Positions 6,897 through 9,619 of a stretch of 9,619 nucleotides of DNA are shown here, piece by piece. Numbering within the stretch: the stretch's first letter is position 1; each line of letters starts with the position of its first letter. Source of the DNA: an uncultured Armatimonadota bacterium (GTDB lineage: Bacteria > Armatimonadota > Armatimonadia > Armatimonadales > Armatimonadaceae); contig CAIYBQ010000371.1 of assembly GCA_903924445.1 (NCBI GenBank), positions 1-9,619 on the forward strand. The letters are read 5' to 3'. Made by a program: the position numbers and the translations under genes. Under the pieces are notes generated by a model. It saw only the letters and a program-made list of their open reading frames with translations, had not been told where the DNA came from and did no database searches.

Positions 6897-7340
6897 GATT
6901 TTATTGTCGTGTGGGATGGCTATTTTCCCTACACTACTTCAGACGTTTATTCTACGCTTTTGGTTTCCCAAACGGGGCCGAATTAATGGCTGGTTCCTGT
7001 GCAATTTTGGACGCTATATAAGGAATACGCGCGGGAACCATGTAGCGTGACGAACAAGATAGAGCCGGTAGGGAATTTATCCTGCAATCCCGGTAACACC
7101 ACGTCACCGCGAAGTACGCTAACACTTCACATCGCAGCGGTATTTGAACGCTGCTTTTTGCCCCGTCCATGTACTGAAAATGGAGTATCCAAACAGAGCT
7201 GTAGGCCTTTGCGGTTACCAAGCGACAAAGGGACGTTGCGTTGCCCAACCGTGTTACCAAACCCTATCAGCTGGTGGAATCACAAACCGCAGGACTTTCA
7301 GGCGTTGAATTGTATTCTCCAGCTCTAACACCAGATAGAT
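6897..7340. other. Gene-poor divergent intergenic region (444 bases)
   Basis: This stretch separates the minus-strand barrel gene from the plus-strand small membrane gene. The open frames here (for example 6999-7328 plus and 6952-7260 minus) have Cys- and Trp-rich, unstructured translations, lack ribosome-binding sites and look non-coding. It should contain the barrel gene's promoter, but I could not identify convincing -35 and -10 boxes. Visible structure: a 5-bp stem with a GAAA loop on the minus strand (TTTGG-GAAA-CCAAA, about 6958-6971); TGGTTCC (6991-6997) with GGAACCA (7034-7040); a terminator-like hairpin at 7134-7159; and CCTTTG (7206-7211) with CAAAGG (7226-7231). The CATCC/GGATG pentamer is nearly absent between about 6920 and 7350. 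Confidence 0.6.
7134..7159 (+). terminator. Terminator-like hairpin with T-tract inside the intergenic region
   Basis: GCAGCG (7134-7139) pairs perfectly with CGCTGC (7149-7154) around a 9-base loop, followed directly by five Ts (7155-7159). On the plus strand this fits a short Rho-independent terminator. No plus-strand gene lies upstream within the intergenic region, so it would end either a small RNA or read-through from the barrel locus. The 6-bp stem is short, so chance is possible. Confidence 0.45.
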
Positions 7341-7370
7341 TTGACAATTACAAAGGATGCTTCGTACGAT
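7341..7370 (+). promoter_or_regulatory. Sigma70-like promoter for the 77-aa membrane protein gene
   Basis: A perfect -35 box TTGACA (7341-7346) is separated by 18 bases from TACGAT (7365-7370), which matches TATAAT at 4 of 6 positions. The predicted transcript starts near 7377 and leaves a leader of about 45 bases before the ATG at 7422. The position, just upstream of a gene with a good ribosome-binding site, supports the call. Confidence 0.65.
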
Positions 7371-7388
7371 GTAACGAATGCTGATCCT

Positions 7389-7406
7389 GGACGCAACGAT
7401 GCGTCC
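7389..7406 (+). other. Leader hairpin upstream of the 77-aa gene
   Basis: GGACGC (7389-7394) pairs with GCGTCC (7401-7406) around a 6-base loop, inside the predicted 5' UTR and 4 bases before the ribosome-binding site GAAGG (7411-7415). It could modulate translation or mRNA stability. No known riboswitch class is recognised. Confidence 0.4.
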
Positions 7407-7421
7407 TTACGAAGGTACACC

Positions 7422-7655
7422 ATGAAACAATCCGTCTCTCCTGTGACGCTCATCCTCGTTGTCATCGCCACCATTGCTGTCATCTCTGGTGTCTTTGTCC
7501 TCGTCACAAATGGCACGCAGGCAAAGCAACAAGCCAATACTGGACCCGGTGGGATGCCAGCGGATGTCGCTGCGGAGTTCTCGAAACGCATGGGTGTAGC
7601 AAATGCCACTGGGCCACAGGCAGGCGGCGGGGCCACAGCACCAGCGACAAAATAA
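7422..7655 (+). CDS. Small single-pass membrane protein, unknown function (77 aa)
   Basis: The start is placed at ATG 7422 because GAAGG (7411-7415) lies 6 bases upstream. A longer reading from TTG at 7341 would begin inside the -35 box of the predicted promoter. The protein has a short N-terminus (MKQSVSP), one hydrophobic helix at about 8-30 (VTLILVVIATIAVISGVFVLV) and an exported or periplasmic-type tail rich in Gly, Ala and Pro, containing GGMPADVAAEFSKRMG. There is no lipobox, and the signal-anchor form suggests an N-in bitopic protein. It sits 136 bases before the prepilin-like gene on the same strand, with no strong terminator between, so the two may be co-transcribed. A link to pilus or envelope assembly is only suggested by position. 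Confidence 0.75.
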   Translation: MKQSVSPVTLILVVIATIAVISGVFVLVTNGTQAKQQANTGPGGMPADVAAEFSKRMGVANATGPQAGGGATAPATK

Positions 7656-7714
7656 GTTGCGTTGAGGGATTCCTACATGTAATTGCCGGAATGTTTCCAA
7701 GGCTAATGCATTCC

Positions 7715-7775
7715 CGTTGTTGAATGACGCAATCACATCGTGACGGTGTTGTCGCGATGCTGTTTCATTCCAACG
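7715..7775 (+). promoter_or_regulatory. Structured leader: two-part stem-loop just upstream of the prepilin RBS
   Basis: The outer stem pairs CGTTG (7715-7719) with CAACG (7771-7775) and GAATG (7722-7726) with CATTC (7766-7770), with only a TT bulge between. The inner stem pairs CATCGTGAC (7736-7744) with GTCGCGATG (7751-7759), 9 bp with one G-U, loop GGTGTT. The structure ends 5 bases before the ribosome-binding site AAGGA (7781-7785). No T-tract follows, so it is not a normal terminator. An alternative pairing exists: GGAATG (7688-7693) with CATTCC (7709-7714), and GAATG (7722-7726) could in principle pair elsewhere. This may be a translation-control element or an mRNA-stabilising stem. Confidence 0.55.
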
Positions 7776-7791
7776 TCGGAAAGGAATCTCC

Positions 7792-8640
7792 ATGCACTCT
7801 GCAAAACTCCGTGAAACGAAAGCCTTTACTCTTATTGAGTTGCTTGTCGTCATTGCCATCATCGCAATCCTCGCAGCCATCCTCTTCCCCGTCTTTGCAC
7901 AGGCACGAGAAGCCGCACGGCAAACCGCCTGTCTTTCAAACCTCAAACAAATCGGCCTCGGCATCAAACTGTACGCTGCCGACTACGATGAGCTCCTCCC
8001 GATGGGTACATACAACTCGGAGCGTAACTGGGAAGTCAACCCGGATGTTGCAGGCAATCAGGGCTGGAATGACTGCACAGGCTGGTGGGCTGGCTACAAT
8101 ATGACCGCTATCGATGGCGGTCAGCCGCTCAGTGGCTGCGCCTACGGTGGGGACTTCTACCGAACCCTGATGTCTATTCAGGTCTTTCCGTACACCAAGA
8201 ACAAGCAAATTTGGTACTGCCCGTCGGATAAAGTACGACGCTTCAGTAATGCCAATGTCGCTCAAGGTCTGCAGTCATACCAATGGTTTCCAAACTGGGT
8301 CTACAACACTTGGTGTCCAGGAAGCACTGCTGGATTCCCAGGGCCCTTTCCCTGCGTGAACTACAACGGTGAGGCACGCAATCTTCACAATGAACCCGTT
8401 TCTGAAACATCCAACTGGGTAAGTGAACGGATGATTTTGATCGAGAGGGGAGCATTCGGCTGGGATGGCCCAGATGGCTGTGGTGGATCATGTAAAAATA
8501 CGAACGTCAACCATAGCCGTGGCTACAATGCGGTCTACTTTGATGGCCACGCGAAAGCGATTGTCTTTGGCAAGAAGTGGACAACCGTTCCTGCAACAGG
8601 ATGGGGACCTGATCGTGCTCCTCGATGGGGTGAGTTCTGA
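7792..8640 (+). CDS. Type IV pilin-like / type II secretion-like protein, DUF1559 H-x9-DG family (282 aa)
   Basis: Residues 1-11 form a short prepilin leader; the predicted peptidase cut falls before F12 of AFTLIELLVV, with E16 as the conserved Glu5 of the mature protein. The hydrophobic helix (about 12-36) is followed by FPVFAQAREAARQTACLSNLKQIGLGIKLYA, the hallmark of DUF1559-type pseudopilins. The C-terminal region has H241-x9-D251-G252, the H-x9-DG motif. Eight Cys (47, 95, 116, 143, 175, 188, 230, 234) suggest disulfides in the exported head domain. The start is supported by AAGGA with a 6-base spacer. Such proteins are processed by a PilD-type peptidase and occur in large paralogous families of unknown function. 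A strong terminator follows 16 bases after the stop. Confidence 0.92.
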   Translation: MHSAKLRETKAFTLIELLVVIAIIAILAAILFPVFAQAREAARQTACLSNLKQIGLGIKLYAADYDELLPMGTYNSERNWEVNPDVAGNQGWNDCTGWWAGYNMTAIDGGQPLSGCAYGGDFYRTLMSIQVFPYTKNKQIWYCPSDKVRRFSNANVAQGLQSYQWFPNWVYNTWCPGSTAGFPGPFPCVNYNGEARNLHNEPVSETSNWVSERMILIERGAFGWDGPDGCGGSCKNTNVNHSRGYNAVYFDGHAKAIVFGKKWTTVPATGWGPDRAPRWGEF

Positions 8641-8656
8641 TTCTCAATCAACGTTC

Positions 8657-8691
8657 AAGGCGTCCTTGGTCATCTAGGACGCCTTTTTTTT
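8657..8691 (+). terminator. Rho-independent terminator after the prepilin-like gene
   Basis: AAGGCGTCCT (8657-8666) pairs perfectly with AGGACGCCTT (8676-8685) around a 9-base loop, and a run of eight Ts covers 8684-8691. This is a textbook intrinsic terminator; it isolates the ABC transporter gene downstream as a separate unit. Confidence 0.95.
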
Positions 8692-8718
8692 GCAATGGCT
8701 ATGTATTTCCAAACAGTA

Positions 8719-8734
8719 GTTGCAAAATAGCAAC
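8719..8734. other. Short inverted repeat upstream of the ABC transporter gene
   Basis: GTTGC (8719-8723) and GCAAC (8730-8734) flank AAAATA, about 22 bases upstream of the -10-like TATACT. It could be an operator half-site pair. With 5-bp arms it may also be chance. Confidence 0.25.
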
Positions 8735-8755
8735 AACCCGTCGTTCGATGACCGC

Positions 8756-8761
8756 TATACT
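8756..8761 (+). promoter_or_regulatory. Possible -10 box (TATACT) for the ABC transporter gene
   Basis: TATACT matches the -10 consensus at 5 of 6 positions and lies 41 bases before the ATG, downstream of the terminator at 8657-8691, where a promoter is needed. No good -35 box sits 16-18 bases upstream, so an activator or another sigma factor may be involved. Confidence 0.4.
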
Positions 8762-8762
8762 G

Positions 8763-8802
8763 GAAACACCAAGACGCATTTTTGTGCAACCGTGGTGATT
8801 TC
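8763..8802 (+). promoter_or_regulatory. Possible stem-loop masking the ABC transporter ribosome-binding site
   Basis: GAAACACCA (8763-8771) can pair with TGGTG-A-TTTC (8793-8802), 9 bp with a single bulged A, covering the weak GGTGA site and ending at the ATG. If transcription starts from the TATACT box, near 8768, part of the left arm would be absent, so the fold matters only if the transcript begins further upstream. Confidence 0.3.
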
Positions 8803-9619
8803 ATGATGTCAGACTCCCTCGCACTCTCCGTTCAAGGTGTTGGAAAATGCTACCGCCTCAAGCGCGGTGGGCAGGCATCGACCACGATGGCGGAAGCCCT
8901 CATCCAAAAAGTACGCGGAACCGGTGATAGCGGCTACGATGAATATTGGGCACTGCGTAATGTCTCCTTTGATGTTCGTGCGGGAGAAGTCGTCGGTCTA
9001 ATCGGACGCAACGGCGCGGGCAAAAGCACAATGCTAAAGCTCCTCAGCCGGATCACACAGCCCACCGAAGGCACGATGAAGCTCTACGGACGCATCGGGT
9101 CCCTCCTCGAAGTTGGCACCGGCTTCCACCCCGAGCTCACCGGACGCGAAAACATCTACCTCAATGGCGCCATCCTCGGGATGCGTCGCCATGAAATCGA
9201 TACCCACTTCGATAACATCGTCCAGTTCGCAGGCGTCGAACGCTTCCTTGAAACACCTGTAAAGCGTTATTCAAGCGGGATGTACGTTCGCCTCGCATTT
9301 GCCGTCGCCGCACACCTCAACCCGGAAATCCTCGTCGTGGATGAAGTCCTCGCGGTTGGAGATGCGGACTTCCAGCGCAAGTGTCTCGACAAAATGCAAG
9401 ATGTGGCAAACCAAGGGCGCACCGTCCTCTTTGTTAGTCACAACATGGCCGTCCTCCAAATGCTCTGCACACGCGGGATCCTGCTGCAAAACGGCACCGT
9501 GGGCCTCGATGGCACCATCGAGGAAACCGTCGGCGCCTACCTCCGCTCCGTTGAACGCAATGCCGGCACAGATGTCCGCCTGCGCACAGATCGCAAGGGA
9601 CTCGGGGATGTCAAACTCA
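8803..9619 (+). CDS. ABC transporter ATP-binding protein, Wzt/polysaccharide-export type (3' end outside window)
   Basis: The frame is open from ATG 8803 (a second ATG follows at 8806) to the window end, giving 272 residues. Walker A GRNGAGKST is at 68-76, the subfamily block LLEVGTGFHPELTGREN at 101-117, signature YSSGMYVRL at 156-164, Walker B ILVVDEVLAVGD at 176-187 and the H-loop His at 213. The EVGTGFHPELTGRENIYLNG stretch is characteristic of ATPases that power export of O-antigen, capsule or teichoic-acid polymers with a Wzm-type permease. Residues after about 250 (VRLRTDRKGLGDVKL) begin a C-terminal extension, which in Wzt-like proteins can be a carbohydrate-binding domain. No permease gene lies upstream, so it is expected downstream or elsewhere. 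The ribosome-binding site is weak (GGTGA, 8794-8798). Confidence 0.92.
   Translation, partial: MMSDSLALSVQGVGKCYRLKRGGQASTTMAEALIQKVRGTGDSGYDEYWALRNVSFDVRAGEVVGLIGRNGAGKSTMLKLLSRITQPTEGTMKLYGRIGSLLEVGTGFHPELTGRENIYLNGAILGMRRHEIDTHFDNIVQFAGVERFLETPVKRYSSGMYVRLAFAVAAHLNPEILVVDEVLAVGDADFQRKCLDKMQDVANQGRTVLFVSHNMAVLQMLCTRGILLQNGTVGLDGTIEETVGAYLRSVERNAGTDVRLRTDRKGLGDVKL

Noticed and set aside
7201..7258. Minus-strand CGCAAAGGCCTAC, reminiscent of a cyclic-di-GMP (GEMM) riboswitch core
   Set aside because: The required GNRA-capped P1b stem and the second helix cannot be drawn around it, so the likeness is limited to a few bases.
7092..7258. 8-bp perfect inverted repeat GGTAACAC / GTGTTACC enclosing 151 bases
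   Set aside because: About one such pair is expected by chance in a stretch of this size, and the inner segments do not fold into a coherent closed structure.
6999..7328. GTG-started 109-codon plus-strand frame in the intergenic region, and a 102-codon minus-strand frame at 6952-7260
   Set aside because: The two overlap each other on opposite strands, lack ribosome-binding sites, are rich in Cys and Trp and show no domain or membrane pattern.

Overview
The window looks like a chromosomal segment of a diderm bacterium, most likely from Armatimonadota or a close relative. The best marker is the prepilin-like protein at 7792-8640: its N-terminal helix runs into an FPVFAQAREAARQ segment and its C-terminus carries an H-x9-DG motif, a combination I associate with that group and, less often, with Planctomycetes-type DUF1559 proteins. 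GC looks moderate (mid-50s by eye). A signal-peptide protein with a repeated beta-strand pattern and a C-terminal Phe implies an outer membrane. No transposase, integrase, CRISPR array, rRNA or tRNA is visible.

Layout. (1) Bases 1-434, plus strand: the tail of a TPR protein, then a 79-aa single-pass membrane protein. (2) A strong bidirectional terminator at 464-499 separates these from a long minus-strand block, 6896 down to 522. In transcription order this holds a 1247-aa predicted outer-membrane repeat protein, a THUMP-like SAM methyltransferase that overlaps it, an FmdB-type zinc-ribbon protein and a Gfo/Idh/MocA oxidoreductase. Spacing is tight, so they may form one transcription unit. 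(3) About 440 bases without a convincing gene (6897-7340). (4) Plus strand: a sigma70-like promoter, a 77-aa single-pass membrane protein, a structured leader, the prepilin-like protein and a clear Rho-independent terminator at 8657-8691. (5) The start of a Wzt-type ABC transporter ATPase that runs off the window.

How the genes may work together. Several products concern the cell envelope: the putative giant barrel, the pseudopilin-like protein, two small single-pass proteins and a polysaccharide-export ATPase. The methyltransferase, zinc-ribbon protein and oxidoreductase look like housekeeping or metabolic genes that share the barrel's transcription unit. Nothing in the sequence links their functions.

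Most notable observations: (a) the 1247-aa protein contains about ten copies of a ~73-residue unit, each able to form about four beta strands, which would make an unusually large barrel; (b) the methyltransferase frame continues about 41 codons upstream of its first ATG, with no ATG, GTG or TTG available, to a CTG that has a well-placed GGAG and overlaps the preceding TGA; (c) the pentamer CATCC/GGATG is about four-fold over-represented across the window, on both strands and in all genes; (d) a two-part stem-loop ends just before the ribosome-binding site of the prepilin-like gene. All counts and folds were done by eye.
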